Notes: a model not told the origin generated them from the letters alone. Numbered from the stretch's first letter, positions 35,468 to 48,400 are shown. The stretch: DNA of 64,000 bases from Pelodera strongyloides (GCA_036852015.1 JAANDG010000204.1:163465-227464), one strand, 5' to 3'. Made by a program: numbers and translations.

Positions 35468-36493
35468 TTAAGCATATTTGAACCGAACCTACTTGAATAA
35501 AAGAATACTCTATTCATGCTAGAACAAAAGAAAAGCGGCATTATCATTTTCGGAATCAAACGCTTACCTTTACACTACTTTTGTTCCTGCATTTTTGTCG
35601 AAAGCACGGCACTCGCGATCCTGTGGTATACGGTGTATGTAGATTATTTCCCTAAATTCAAACTTGAAGCGTATGTCAGTAATAGTATGTCAGTATGTCA
35701 GTAATAGAATAGAGCAACAAAACAAACATGTGTTGACCTCATTATTTTACCGTTAATTGTGCTATGTTTAATATTGGTTTGTGGAATTCGCTCATATCTT
35801 ACAGTTAGTTATAATCCACAAAATCAAGTGTAAGAACGAATTCCGCAAACAAATATTAAACATAGTGCAATTAACAACAACCAATAGCTGGATAGCACAG
35901 TTATTATCAACTTAATTGAATGGGCAACAATAAAGCGATAAAAGAAATAACTCCACAATGAAAAATAAAGACAATTATAAACATAAATAAGTTAATTTCG
36001 AACGGCTGCTTGCGAGAAGTGCGACGTCTCGTTTGGCTGCGTAGAAACGATCAATAGAGGGACACTTCCCTGTGTAACTTTAGTATAACGTGCCTTTTTG
36101 TTCGCCTACACCAGGCCTACACCAGGCGCACCTCAGGCCCACGAGCCGCCCACCTTTTCATGCCACACGGAGCTACTCTCCTTCTCTGGGCGAGAGGTGC
36201 GCCTGGTGTAGGCGAGGTGTAGGCGGCCCACCTTTTTCGGGCCTGGTGTAGGCCGCGCACCGGCCAAGTTTCCTCAGTGTGGAATAAAACAAGCGTAAAG
36301 GGGAAACGTTTATGCACAAAAGTAAAGTTGTTGCCTAATTGTAAGTCTTCCTCTCTCTGCTTTTATTACTCTTCTTCGGTGGCGTCTCCCACGCTGACGC
36401 TCCTGATAAAGATAACATTTAGTTGACGAATGTTTATGTGAAAATAATAGAATGCGAAACTACCGTAGCTTAGATGGTTTAAAGAATATAACG

Positions 36494-36695
36494 TTAAAGC
36501 GAAATGCTAGCCTCTTTGGAAAATTTACATATGATAAGCAAATCCTATGTATCCTATGCTAATTTTGCGCGATTGCCGTGGACGATTTTCATTTCCTTTA
36601 CATATAATATATGCATTATGCTCATTTGCATATGGTGCATAAGGATGCGGATGTACTCGATGTGTTTCAAAAATCGGCTGTTATATCGCTTTATG
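36494..36695. mobile_element. Chimeric TTAA MITE
   Basis: The left half (AGCGAAATGCTAGCC to GATTGCCGTGGACGATT) is of the 163-bp palindrome type. The right half (GATGTGTTTCAAAAATCGGCTG...CGCTTTA) is of the CCGGCCGG type. Left flank TTAA; right flank mutated to TTAT. Confidence 0.65.
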
Positions 36696-37027
36696 AACCG
36701 CAGGAAGAATGAACAGAACTCTCTAGCTCCAGGCATCTCTATAGGAATATAATGAATAAACCCATAGCATTTTACAGTTTTGTTGGTTGCTTCTTACACC
36801 GGAAACCGTTACTTTTGTTGAATGTTAAATAGTTGTACGACCTGACATAGTGTCCGTGGTGTCCACGGGGTTCTCGCGCGTAGTTTGATATCATGCGACG
36901 TCTATGCGGTCGTGCGGCGTGCGCTTATGCTGTGCGGTAAACAATGGGCGTCAATAAAAAATGGCTTTTCATCTTTGTTGCTCACAAAAAGGACTCATGC
37001 AATGTTTTTCAGGAGTTGCGCTTTATC

Positions 37028-37612
37028 ATGGCAATCGATGCTGTCACAAAAATTCTAACTTCTCATGTGGAGTATCGCAAACTGCACGACTATCTCGATG
37101 AGAATATGATGGTAGAGGATTATGTGAAAGAAACCAATTTGTCATTATGGATAATGAAGTATTTAAATACGGACCGCTTTACCTACAAACCTGATGCTTC
37201 ATACGACAACCGTAGCCCGTACGGGCCGTACGCGTACCAAAAGATTGCCCGATGTGCGTATTTCATGATGCAGGCATTTTTTGTCACGGGCATTTTCGAA
37301 ACCAATATACCTGGTTTTCCACCGAAAAAAGAGTTTAACGATTTGCTCGCAAATGTGAAGTGGTGTGACGAGTGCACGCCAGTTGGTCTGCCAGACACAA
37401 CGGACAGAGTCGAGATTGCTGCGGTATCAGCAGAAGCCTTGTTAACGAAACTGGAGGTCGAATGTGGAAGCCCGTATTTTGAAGCCATGAGGAAGTCAGT
37501 TCTGTCCTTACCACCATCTTCAGTGACTGAGGCGGATTGGTATCTACAACGCGCCTACGGTTTGGCGAATAGCATTGCTGTTCCCCTCACCACTTGTTTC
37601 AGTTCTAAATAA
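37028..37612 (+). CDS. Single-exon gene, 194 residues, unknown function
   Basis: The ATG lies 13 bases after a TTTTTCAG acceptor (start MAIDAVTKIL), which fits a trans-splice site; the frame extends upstream to 36944 but that part reads like intron. The protein is soluble-looking, with no signal peptide or membrane segment, rich in aromatic residues (YKPDASYDNRSPYGPYAYQK) and with a C-x2-C (WCDECTP). No family recognised. AATAAATATATAAATG follows the stop by ~20 bases as a possible polyadenylation signal. Confidence 0.6.
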   Translation: MAIDAVTKILTSHVEYRKLHDYLDENMMVEDYVKETNLSLWIMKYLNTDRFTYKPDASYDNRSPYGPYAYQKIARCAYFMMQAFFVTGIFETNIPGFPPKKEFNDLLANVKWCDECTPVGLPDTTDRVEIAAVSAEALLTKLEVECGSPYFEAMRKSVLSLPPSSVTEADWYLQRAYGLANSIAVPLTTCFSSK

Positions 37613-37839
37613 CACACAAAAGCTTCTGAATAAATATATAAATGTTTGTTTGCCAATTTTTTTTGGGGTTCGTGATGCTATAGACATAGACCGCTCTGGG
37701 TTCCTCGGCAGGCACGCCGTATATAATATAAAATGTTTGTTTGTTTGTTTCTTTATTTCCTTTCCAACGTTTCCAATGTGACAGTAAACAGGGGCAAAGA
37801 TGTGGGTAATCAAGACACTTTACTGCCTAACGGTATTAA

Positions 37840-38276
37840 AGGAGGAGGCTCACGAGATCTAAGTGTACGATTTCTTCCTTCTTATCGATAGATGATGGCA
37901 TTTGCTTTCAATAAACATGCCTTATGAATCAAAAGCTTTTAATTAGAAGTAATAAATCAATATAATGCTTAGAATTTTATCAAAGTTCTTGACCGTAGCC
38001 TTTGTGTCCCGAGGGTATCTGGCTCTTATTGTATGTGTCCCGAGGGTATCTAGCTATAGTTGAACCCTTATTTTCTTATTTTAAGACCACCAGATACCCT
38101 CGGGACACACACAATTACAAAGGCTATGGTAAAAAACTTAGAATTCAACGCATCATATTGATTTACTCCTTCTTTAAAAGCTTTTGCTTCATAAGGCATG
38201 TTTCTTGGAAGCAAATACCATCATCTATCGATAAGAAGAAAGAAATCGAACACTTAGATCTCGTGAGCCGCCTCCT
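37840..38276. mobile_element. TTAA MITE with long imperfect palindrome (437 bp)
   Basis: TTAA at 37836-37839 and 38277-38280. Ends AGGAGGAGGCTCACGAG and CTCGTGAGCCGCCTCCT. Inside, GTGTCCCGAGGGTATCT occurs twice on one arm (38005, 38036) and once on the other. Confidence 0.8.
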
Positions 38277-38680
38277 TTAAGGTGATGGGAACACGGAAAA
38301 AATGGCACGTTGTCACGTTACACAAATACCGGCTGGGACTGAAGATTTGATTAGCCGTGATTATTAACATCATTTCTACAGCAACATCACTAAATAACAC
38401 GTATTTTACAAGACGTTTCCAATTAATATCGATATGCTATCTGATGCGGATCACTCACTCATGATCATGCAATACTTAGTACAACAATGATATAAGAATA
38501 GCACAAATGTTGAAATGTAATTAATGATATTAGCTATATCTTATATCACCGCTTTCTCACAAGATCTGGTCCCTGAGCTCTCATTGAGTGAGAATTATAC
38601 CGAAATTAATAACCATCTGACAAGAAACACGTGCAAAGATTGTAGAACTCAGCTAGCGGCCGGCCCCGCCGCTAGCCATT

Positions 38681-39230
38681 CTATTATTGTATTATGTGTA
38701 TATTATATGATGTATATATATAAATATATACACAGAGAATATAGCCATTATACTTTATCCTTGGACCATGGCCAAGAGATGACGCTCTTGGTCAATGCAC
38801 ACACACAACTGATGTTAGTAGGAGTATGTGTTAGTAAACAACATAAGATAGAGAAAAGTGCAATTTATCTAAGAACGGCTAAATATAAAAATAACACACA
38901 CACGCACACACCTAAGTACAAAGCAATTAATCACTTGCAACTTCTCCTCACTTACATGTAAGTGAGGAGAAGTTGCAAGTGATTAATTGCTTTGTCTTAG
39001 GTTGTGCGTGTGTGTGTTATTTTTATATTTAGCCGTTCTTAGATAAATTGCACTTTTCTCTATCTTATGTTGTTTACTAACACATACTCCTACTAACATC
39101 AGTTGTGTGTGTGCATTGACCAAGAGCGTCAGCTCTTGGCCATGGTCCAAGGATAAAGTATAATGGCTATATTCTCTGTGTATATATTTATATATATACA
39201 TCATATAATATACACATAATACAATAATAA
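38681..39230. repeat. Head-to-head pair of ~275-bp LTR-like units
   Basis: 38681-38956 is the reverse complement of 38957-39230. The centre is CTTACA|TGTAAG. The unit starts TGTAAGTGAGGAG and ends near CATAATACAATAAT. Partial copies of the same arrangement flank the right side of the gag/env-like remnant. The unit could be an LTR or the pair could be one palindromic MITE. Confidence 0.8.
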
Positions 39231-39239
39231 ACAAACGTC

Positions 39240-40498
39240 CGTCGGCAAAATCCAAAAACGCTGGAGGAAACCATTCGTGCAGCGGAACGAGAAGAATTAA
39301 TAATGGAAGACGAGATAGCAGAAATCAATGCTATCACAGAAAAAGTGGCCAGTGTTTCGTTGGAAGCCAAAGTTAACGCGATCCAACAGCAATTAACAGA
39401 TGTGACCAGACAGATCAAGAATGTATTTGGAAGCAGAAACCAAGGAGGACAGCCACCACATCAACTTCAAGGAAGAGGACGTGGATGGAGATTTGGAACA
39501 CGTCGTACGTGGTTTGGAAGTTCAGCTCCTACTCCTGGAATGCGTCAAACTCCTAATTTTGGAGGTTTCAACAATGCTGATGGTTTTCGAGGACGAGGCT
39601 TTTCGCGTGGATTCCGACGAGGACAATTTCGTGGACGTGGTGGATTCAGAGGCCGTGGAAGAGGTCAACGTAATTCAGTTTTCACACTTCATGAAGACGA
39701 CGTGAATGAAGTACCGAGCACATCATCGTCAGGAATAAACAGCGTCGTGAAACTACTACCATTCATAGTGATGCTGTTACTTTTCTGCCCAGCGTTTGCA
39801 GAAATTCAACTCATGGATTGTTCAGTTACAACGACGTTCAACGACCAATTCCGCCGAGATGTCAAATGGAATGGACAGAACAGCCCAAGGAAACAATGGT
39901 CAATCTTTTTCGTCGGAACATTTTTGTACATCAAGTATCCGGATTAGCCTGCACAAGAGAAAGGATTCGTCTCTGCACTGAAGGATTAATCAAGATGTTT
40001 AGTAAGGATACGATACATCTTTTGGACCCGATTGCAATGAGTCCTGAACTGTGCCGTCAAGTTGGTAACACAAGGTTATACAATGGACAGATTCTGGAAC
40101 CATCGGTCCGAGTGAATCAATATTCGACCAAATTCAACTTGGAGACTACTGTACCGTGGTTTGGAACCGAATGCGTTGAAAGAGAAAGAATAGTGGTGAC
40201 TTACGGACAAATCTACTCGAATGATGGAAAGACTCTTCTTTCAAACATTGGTTCAATGGAAGGATGTAATTCATCGGAAGGTTACTGCATACAGAGAAGT
40301 TCGACGATCGTCTTCACTCCATTTCATATTGCAGCAAAATGTTTCTTCAAGAGAATTCCAGAAGTTCGAACGACAATTATTAATGGAGAGATAGTATGGC
40401 TCAAAGAGGCAAACGTCATTGAGATGATGTCGAAAGAATCATTGACGGAAGAAGAAGAAGAATGCCTTGAAAAGTGCAATTTATCTAAGAACGGCTAA
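39240..40498 (+). pseudogene. Retroelement remnant: RGG-rich gag-like part joined to a signal-anchored, cysteine-containing (env-like?) part
   Basis: From about 39250 an open frame encodes a short helical segment (IRAAEREELIMEDE), then an RG/RGG-rich region (GRGRGWRFGTRRTW; FRGRGGFRGRGRGQRN), as in nucleic-acid-binding gag tails. At about residue 160 from 39303 a hydrophobic stretch (KLLPFIVMLLLFCPAFA) looks like a signal peptide. A +1/-1 shift near 39815 leads to a second frame ending at 40498 with spaced cysteines and no transmembrane C-terminus. No protease, RT or integrase lies between. A gag-to-env join with pol missing could come from a spliced transcript or a deletion. The env-like label is a guess. 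Confidence 0.45.
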
Positions 40499-40876
40499 AT
40501 ATAAAAATAACACACACACGCACACACCTAAGTACAAAGCAATTAATCACTTGCAACTTCTCCTCACTTACATGTAAGTGAGGAGAAGTTGCAATGATTA
40601 ATTGCTTGGACTTAGGTGGTGCGTGTGTGTTATTTTTATATTTAGCCGTTCTTAGATAAATTGCACTTTTCTCTATCTTATGTTGTTTACTAACACATAC
40701 TCCTACTAACATCAGTTGTGTGTGTGCATTGACCAAGAGCGTCAGCTCTTGGCCATGGTCCAAGGATAAAGTATAATGGCTATATTCTCTGTGTATCTTT
40801 CTAAACATCTATAACACACACACGCACACACCTAAGTACAAAGCAATTAATCACTTGCAACTTCTCCTCACTTACA
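40470..40876. repeat. Partial head-to-head LTR-like units, right flank
   Basis: 40470-40572 is the first ~103 bp of the unit inverted; 40573-40797 is the unit direct, cut short; 40811-40876 is again an inverted start piece. All breakpoints meet at CTTACA/TGTAAG or inside the unit. Confidence 0.75.
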
Positions 40877-41454
40877 AGATGTTAACTTCGATTGGCTAAA
40901 AAAATTGTGCGTATGCCTTCAAATCTGATGGAATCATTTTCAAGATAGAAACCCCAACAAAGTGGATAAACGTCCTCAAATATAAGTTCAACAAAACTCA
41001 TAGGAACATCAATCAAATTAATATTACAAATAATGTCCAATGCAACCTCCTAGAATAGTTATTTAAAACCACGTACAAAGGGACAATAACTCTCAGTGGA
41101 CTCCTACTGGGTAATTCATGGCTTATTATTTCTTATTTTTCCACAACTGGCTAACTAATGCGATTTCCGGACAGCCCTTGCATGCCCAGCCACCTCGCCA
41201 TACGCTGCCGGTGACGGTACGCATACGCACACGCACTTCGTCTGAACGTGAGCCCTTCTTTATTTTTAATTATTGTATCTCAATAATATATCCCTAGCTC
41301 AGTTGGGAGGTCCCTAAGGGGCTGCTAGTGGCAAAATAAAAATAACTCAACAGTGACTATCGATTACATTGGATTCAAGAATTGTCAACATTAAAAATAA
41401 ACTAATCTGTACGGCGGCATTGTTGCAGCTCCATCTTTCCGTCAATGCCTTTAA

Positions 41455-42177
41455 AGGGAGAGGCCGACGAGGAAAAAGTTTGCCTCAATTTACTTGCAGA
41501 GAATATCCGGAATTTTAGAAATATTACTGTAAAAACGGCATTTCTTTGCACTTAGAATTCACAGAGTTATTCCCCGGCAAACACTTCGGCCAGGCACCGT
41601 AGTCAGAATAAATTTTTGCGTTTTTAGGGCACTACTATGTTCTTCATTTGCAGTTTAGCGGAAATAATAATCCCATGTTTCCTCCCAAACTAGCGGGAAA
41701 CGCGGGATTCCGTCCTTATTTCGAGCTCTAATCAGGGGCCTTGCCGCTAACACAAGGCCTTGCCTAATGTTTAATTGCGGGACATGATTGGCTAACCTGC
41801 TAGGAACCATGCGACTTTTCTTATTGCGTGGGATTGGGTGCTAGCCTGCCAGGAAGCGCGGGATTTATTTTTGTTTCGCGGGAAACGTGCAGTAGAAGAA
41901 CAGAGTACAATATTGGAAACGCTTTTTTATTATCGTAGGAATTTTCTTCATTCGTTTAACCATTATTATGTAGAGTAAGAATGTTAATGGACGGATATAA
42001 ACCTTGAAAACGTATTTTGACGTTGCCACCTACGGTACCTGGCCGAACTGTTTGCGGGGGAATAACTCTGTGAGTTCTAGGTGCAAAGAAATGCGGTTTC
42101 CACAGTAACATTTCTGAAATTCCAGACATTTTGTGCAAATATACTGAGGAAAGCTTTTTTCTCGTGGGCCTCTTCCT
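41455..42177. mobile_element. TTAA MITE, AGGGAGAGGCC type (723 bp)
   Basis: TTAA at 41451-41454 and 42178-42181. Outer ~170 bp are imperfect inverted repeats (AATAACTCTGTGA block at 41572 and 42060); the unpaired middle holds two GCGGGA-rich direct blocks. Confidence 0.75.
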
Positions 42178-42612
42178 TTAATTTCCAACCGAATCAGCAA
42201 AATGTTGAACAGTAAATCTTGTCCAAAAACGGCAGAATATCAGCAAATGATCGAATTTCGGCAAACTTCTATCCTGTCGTATAGTTTCCAAGTTATTGTA
42301 GAAAATAAATATGAAAGTTTGGATGGTTTTGTTGAACTAGGCGAATAGTTGTAGGTTCGGAAGTCTGCCAGGTGATAGAGAATTGTGGCAGACCACCGCG
42401 GTCGCCATTTAAATAAACAGGGGTCGCCTACCCTCTGATTACTTAAAGGGAATATGTATGCCCTTTTTGAAGTTAAGCTGTATTAATAGAATGTGTATTC
42501 CTCATTAAGGAAACAACAACAAAAAGTTGTTAAAAGTTTCCCATTTAAAAGAAAATGATTTTCAAAGTTCATCTTTTCCATAGTAAACGCGTTTACTGCC
42601 ACCCTGGCTTAA

Positions 42613-43001
42613 AGGGACAGGCCCATCAAAGTAAACCTATATTTATGATACGTCCATAGTGACTATCAAGCATTTTTATTACAATATATACAAACTAAAT
42701 TTCACATTTATTTGCCATTGAAAACTTTTTTCCGATGCGCTCTGCTCAAATGTATACCGTAGAGCCGCAAATAACCTTGTCGTCAATGCAAATTTATCGT
42801 GAAATTATAATGCGATTAAAATTTGCATATATAGCTTTGAAATCTGCAGTTTTATGGTATACATTTGAGCAGAGCGCATTGGAAAAAAATTGTCTAGGGC
42901 GAATAATGGTGAAATTTAGTTTGTATATATTGTAATAAAAATGCTTGATAGTCATTATGAACGTATCGTAAATGTAGGTTTATTTTGATGGGCCTGTCCC
43001 T
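42613..43001. mobile_element. TTAA MITE, AGGGACAGGCCCATC type (389 bp)
   Basis: TTAA at 42609-42612 and 43002-43005; ends AGGGACAGGCCCATC and its complement; palindromic throughout, with ATGCGCTCTGCTCAAATGTATACC near the middle of each arm. Confidence 0.85.
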
Positions 43002-43005
43002 TTAA

Positions 43006-45466
43006 TACATCGGCAAATAGCTTGCAACAGCGACATATTTGCATACAAATGAGAATATTCGAATTTACATATTCAGTCGCCTACTTAAATTCATGTCTGG
43101 TGTGGAAACTCTAGTTTCGCAGTTGTTTTGCTCATTTTGAGTGCCTACATATTCCCTTTAATATGAATGTTATATTAGACGATTAGCCAATATATTAATT
43201 AAAGTCGGTGGACATAGATGTTGCATGTCCTGCACAAGCAGACGAATGTAGATGTAAACATGTGGTTTGTTGTTAGTAGAGGGACACCACCTGTTAGTGT
43301 GTTAGTGCACAACAATGATATAAGAATAGCTCAAATGTTGAAATGTTATTTAGCTATATCTTATAGAGGCTTGCCAAAGTTGCGCGGCATACTCAAACTT
43401 AGATTTACTCGATGATGGTTGATGTTGCGACGTTTTTCTAAGAGAGCCAGTTATGAGCGAACGACTCTAAGAATACGAACGACTCCCATCGCTTGTATAG
43501 AGTTCTGCACAGACTGAATTGGTCGTAGATGAGCACAAAACTGTCTAGCACAAGACTAGCACAAGACTGTCGACAGGGTGCAAAAATTAAATAAGCATTA
43601 TGGCATACCAGCACAACACGATATTCTGTTCTGTTTGCGTAACAAAATAAAATACCACCAGCCGGAACAATACTACCACTAGCAATAAAAACAGAATTCC
43701 AAAAGCAACCTTGTTGCCTTCGTATTCTCAATCAAACTCGAGATCAAATCAACTGCCATCCATCAATGTTCAACAGACATAAATAAGTGGGGAAATTCAA
43801 GAAGGTATTTACACATAAGCCTAAAAGCTTATGTGTAATACGTAGCATAGTTTGTAGCCTAAGTTGCTTGCATCTAAATAGACCATAATTGAACATACAC
43901 ACACTCATCATATTAGTCGTAAGGGAGATACAATACGGCAAATCCTAACGAACCCGCGTATTCATTATATAATATATAAATACTTTATTCACACATAAAA
44001 ACATGCAAAATAAAGTGATCGGAAGAGCAGGAAGATGAAAAGGTAGGTTTTTATACCCGTGAGACAAACAGTAAGAAACAAAACACGAACAATGAGAGAA
44101 TGTGAGATAATATTATTACTGCTTAAAATAGACAGCGTCCACAAAACCAAATATTATGTAAATTATCACTATTGACGCCTTATCTTCATTTCCTTCCTAT
44201 TGCCCTATCCATGTTTGCGATTCGCATATGCGAAAATGACAAATGCCTGTCCGTGTTCGCGCCATTTTACATGAATGTCAAATGCCTACCGTAACCCAAG
44301 CGAATGACGCGTTTGACATAGTCCCGCAACGAAAGTGCATTAGATACGTACTATTTGAACTAGATCCGTACTATTTTGAAATAGATCCATACTAGATGCA
44401 AAATCGCTGCGAGACCTTGTCATTCGCATTGCCTCGAACATGGACAGGCATTTGTCATTTTCGCAAGTGCGAATCGCATACATGGATAGGGCATATCCGA
44501 AGTGTTTCCCTCATATTCAGCATAATTGCAAGGAAAACGTCATTTGATGACCAGGCACAGCGCATGTGGTGGAGCACGGATTTCGAGAAAACATTGGCAG
44601 TCAAGAACAAGGTGCGGTCACCAAATTGTTTGGACCATGAAATGATGTGTAAGTGTGCCAAGTATGCCGTAGGAATATGTATATAATATTTATTTCATCA
44701 TTAGTTTCTTTGCAACTTTTGCATGCTTGTTTACACTTGAGTGTTCGTGTGTTTCTCAATTAACAGCTGTTGTGAGCTTTGGAGAAATACTCATTCTTGC
44801 CCTTTGTCTTATTGATAAAAGGTTATGGCTATCTGATGTATTATATATTACATATATTTTACAACAAGACATTCATAAATAAACCATGAGGGCTGGGCGG
44901 GCCTCATGAGTTTGTAAGTGTATCAAGTATGCCGTAGGAATATGTATATAATATTTATTTCATCATTAGTTTCTTTGCAACTTATGCATGCTTGTTTACA
45001 CTTGAGTGTTCGTGTGTTTCTCAATTAACAGCTGTTGTGAGCTTTGGAGAAAACTCATTCTTGCCCTTTGTCTTATTGATAAAAGGTTATGGCTATTTGC
45101 TGTATTATATAATACATATATTTTACAACAAGACATTCATAAATAAACCATGAGGGCTGGGCGGCCCACATGAGTTTTATAGATGAAACACCACGAACGA
45201 ACAACCGTCGCCATATGTGTTTCACCCGTTGCCTATTTTTGAAATGTATTAATGGTGACTAATTAATGTTTACATCTGGACGCCTGGACCTGGAAATGCG
45301 TTTCATTTTTTAAGCAAAACAAAACATCTAGCCACCTACATGTCGGTTTTGAAATGTCTGTTCAATGAAAAGCCAAGTATGCTAAATTATTGTGGTGTAT
45401 ATGCAAATAGATACTGCTAAAGAACAACTCTTGGGCTGAATAATTTGATGTCAACTTCCCAGAACG
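43006..45466. repeat. Intergenic: MITE copy 2 and ~264-bp tandem duplication
   Basis: About 44215-44482 is the second copy of the 29908-30173 MITE (ends GTTTGCGATTCGCATATGCG). From 44655 and from 44919 two ~255-bp direct copies (AAGTATGCCGTAGGAATATG to AACCATGAGGGCTGGGCGG) lie in tandem. No gene is supported in the rest. Confidence 0.65.
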
Positions 45467-48400
45467 ATGTCAGCTAATGTGGTGGATGCTAAACCTGGTG
45501 AGTTATAGCTAATTACGCATTTAAAATTGGACACAACAAGGGTCACACCATCGAAATATTTATATATTATAGCAATAAACATACAGTGCGTCGCATAAGT
45601 ATGTAGGCACCCCCAAATTTAACGATAAATTGTTTGGACCAAAATTTTTTGAACAAATTTTAACACCACTAAATCGACCATGGCGAAAAACCCGAGGACA
45701 ATGAAAATTAGAAAAAAATTCAAAATTTTCAGTATTTTATGACATTAAAACCGAAAAACAGCTGTTTCAAAAGTTTGTAGGCACCCACTTTAGTTAATTG
45801 TATTATTAATGTATTTTCAGTATTTTATGACATTAAAACCGAAAAACAGCTGTTTCAAAAGTTTGTAGGCACCCACTTTAGTTAATTGTATTATTAATGC
45901 ATTTTATTATAATTGCTCTGAAATGGATAAATTGCAATTGTCATGGGTATTAGTGATAATGTGAGCCATTATTGGTAAAATGCCAAGTGGTAAGCCTCTC
46001 AAACAACGAATGCGTCCAGATTGAGGCCCTACATCAAGCTGGTCATAGCAATCGGGCCATTGAGGCTCAAATTCATCGATCTCCTGGTGTGGTCGACAAA
46101 TTCCTGAAAGACCCCAATTCCTATGGTTCTAAGAAGAGGACTGGTCGTCCTCGTTTATTCACTGCTCAGGAAGATCGCCTGTTAGGACGTCTTGTCTCTA
46201 ATGCGTCGAAGACAGTCAACGAACTTCGATCTGATCTGGGAACTACTACATCTAAGAGTACTGTTTGGCGGGCCATTAGACGCCGTCCTCACCAGGCAGT
46301 GCTACAGAAGAATTTGCTACCGTTTCTGCAGAGTCCAGCAGGGTAAGGAATGCAACTCCAGCAAGATAATGCGCCTACACACGTGTGCAGATCCACCAAG
46401 GCATTCTTTCAACAGCACCAGATTAACGTTATGGACTGGCCTGCTTGCTCCCCAGATACCAATCCCATAGAGAATCTTTGCGGATTGTTGGTACGGAAAA
46501 TTTACGCTATAATCGTACCTACGACACAGTTGCCACCTTTAAAGGGATGGGCTCACTACAAAATCACCTTGTTTTTATGCTTTAGTTTGATTGTACAAAG
46601 GTAAAATTAAACAAAGAGCATAAAAAAAGTTTCTTGAATTACTCCCTAGGGAAGATATTAGGTAAAAAGGGTGAGTATTGATCTTTCTTCCGATAACGTG
46701 AGTAAACAAGATAAACTAGGGAAGCTAAGAGATATGGCTGAAACACACTGTTTTGAGCAAAAGAAACTGTAGTTTTCATCGTTTATTTTACGTAAAATAA
46801 TGAAAAACAGTGTGTTTCAGCCATAGCTCTTAGCTTCCCTAGTTTATCTTGTTTACTCACGTTATCGGAAGAAAGATCAATACTCACCCTTTTTACCTAA
46901 TATCTTCCCTAGGGAGTAATTCAAGAAACTTTTTTTATGCTCTTTGTTTTATTTTACCTTTGTACAATCAAACGAAAGCATAAAAACAAGGTGATTTTGT
47001 GGTGAGCCCATCCCTTTAAAGCCGCAATACTCCAAGCGTGGAACGGCCTGGACGCTCAGTTGCTCAAGAACCTGGCCAACTCTCTGCCGAACCGGATTTT
47101 TGCCATCACCAAGAATAACGGTGGTCACACCGATTATTAAATGAATATTGTCATTCATTATTCTGTTTTTTTTTTAAATAAAAAGTTGTTTTACTGAAGT
47201 GCCTACAAACTTTTGAAACAGCTGTTTTTCGGTTTTAATGTCATAAAATACGGAAAATTTTGAATTTTTTTCTAATTTTCATTGTCCTCGGGTTTTTCGC
47301 CATGGTCGATTTAGTGGTGTTAAAATTTGTTCAAAAAATTTTGGTCCAAACAATTTATCGTTAAATTTGGGGGTGCCTACATACTTATGCGACGCACTGT
47401 ATCTATAAAAACGAACAGTACACCGCAGAAAGGACCACTCTACTGCGTTTCTCCATAGTTTGCACAAAATAAACGATAATTAACCGAGAACGAAAATGAT
47501 TAGCTAATCACGAGTAATTGTAGACAGTGTGCTGGCCGATGTGAACATTCGAAAGACGAATGGACTGGCCGCTTTTCTAAACAATGAAAGTATGTTTCAA
47601 ACGTTTCAACTCTTGAATTCACTTTTCTCAGACGATTTGTTTTAAGTTCACGCTGTGCAAGATTAGGTTTACTATTGTGAAAGGGTTAGGCTACATATTG
47701 ATGTGTCTCTTTAAGCTTGATTTCGTTAACTATCTGGATGTAGACTTATGAAATGTAGGAAAGGTATACTCGACGATAGCTGTACGACTGTGCTCGCTGC
47801 GCTCTTCGAGTACTGCGTAAACTGAGTACGTAAACGCGCGTAGTGCGTGCGTAAGTGTAAAGAAGTGTAATGCAAGTGTGTGCGCAACAAGTGCGTAAGT
47901 CGCAGCGGATCCAAACCTAGGCATCACCTAATGCAAAGTAGCGTACTAAAATAAACTACGTATTGTCTTTCAGAATTGTACTCGGTCAAGGTCTCGTCCT
48001 ACTGTATTGTCACAGTGTCAGTGTTCCACATTCTGTGGTGTGCAATCAGATCGCTCCTCTACTTTAGATACTTCAGAAATATTTTTGCGGCGCAGAGTGA
48101 GTGAACTATCATCTTTAGAGATAATGATATTGGCTAGGAGCTTATAAGTATACCTTTACTTGCCAAGGCCCACGTTGATCCTGTTGTCCTTGTCAAGGCC
48201 CACGTAAAAATTGATCCACGAAGGCCCCGTAGTTGATCATATTTATGTATCTTGCTAACTGATCCGCTTCATATGTTTATTTGAACTATTTGAAATGGTT
48301 TATTTAATTTAGAAGATCAACGCGAGCAAAATATTGAAGATCAGTGCGGCATTTCTTATCCGGTAGGTAAACTTGTTCGCTGATAATCTATGTGTTTCTG

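Larger units (their letters stand above)
34086..36943. other. Intergenic region with repeats only
   Basis: AT-rich; no exon chain. It holds the palindrome at 35305-35467, a long inverted repeat at about 35760-35880 (arms share TTAATTGTGCTATGTTTAATATT with mismatches), the GC-rich GCCTACACC block at 36105-36265, and the chimeric MITE at 36494-36695. Confidence 0.5.
45584..47399 (+). mobile_element. Tc1/mariner-like element with 201-bp inverted repeats, decayed
   Basis: Flanked by TA (45582-45583, 47400-47401). ITRs 45584-45784 and 47199-47399 begin CAGTGCGTCGCATAAGTATG. An ~82-bp segment of the left ITR side is duplicated in tandem (about 45730-45811, then again). It lies in the first intron of the multi-pass membrane protein gene. 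Confidence 0.92.

Noticed and set aside
38524..39255. ORFs of 90-145 codons on both strands with nearly the same protein
   Set aside because: They arise from the head-to-head inverted repeat unit read in both directions, not from a gene.
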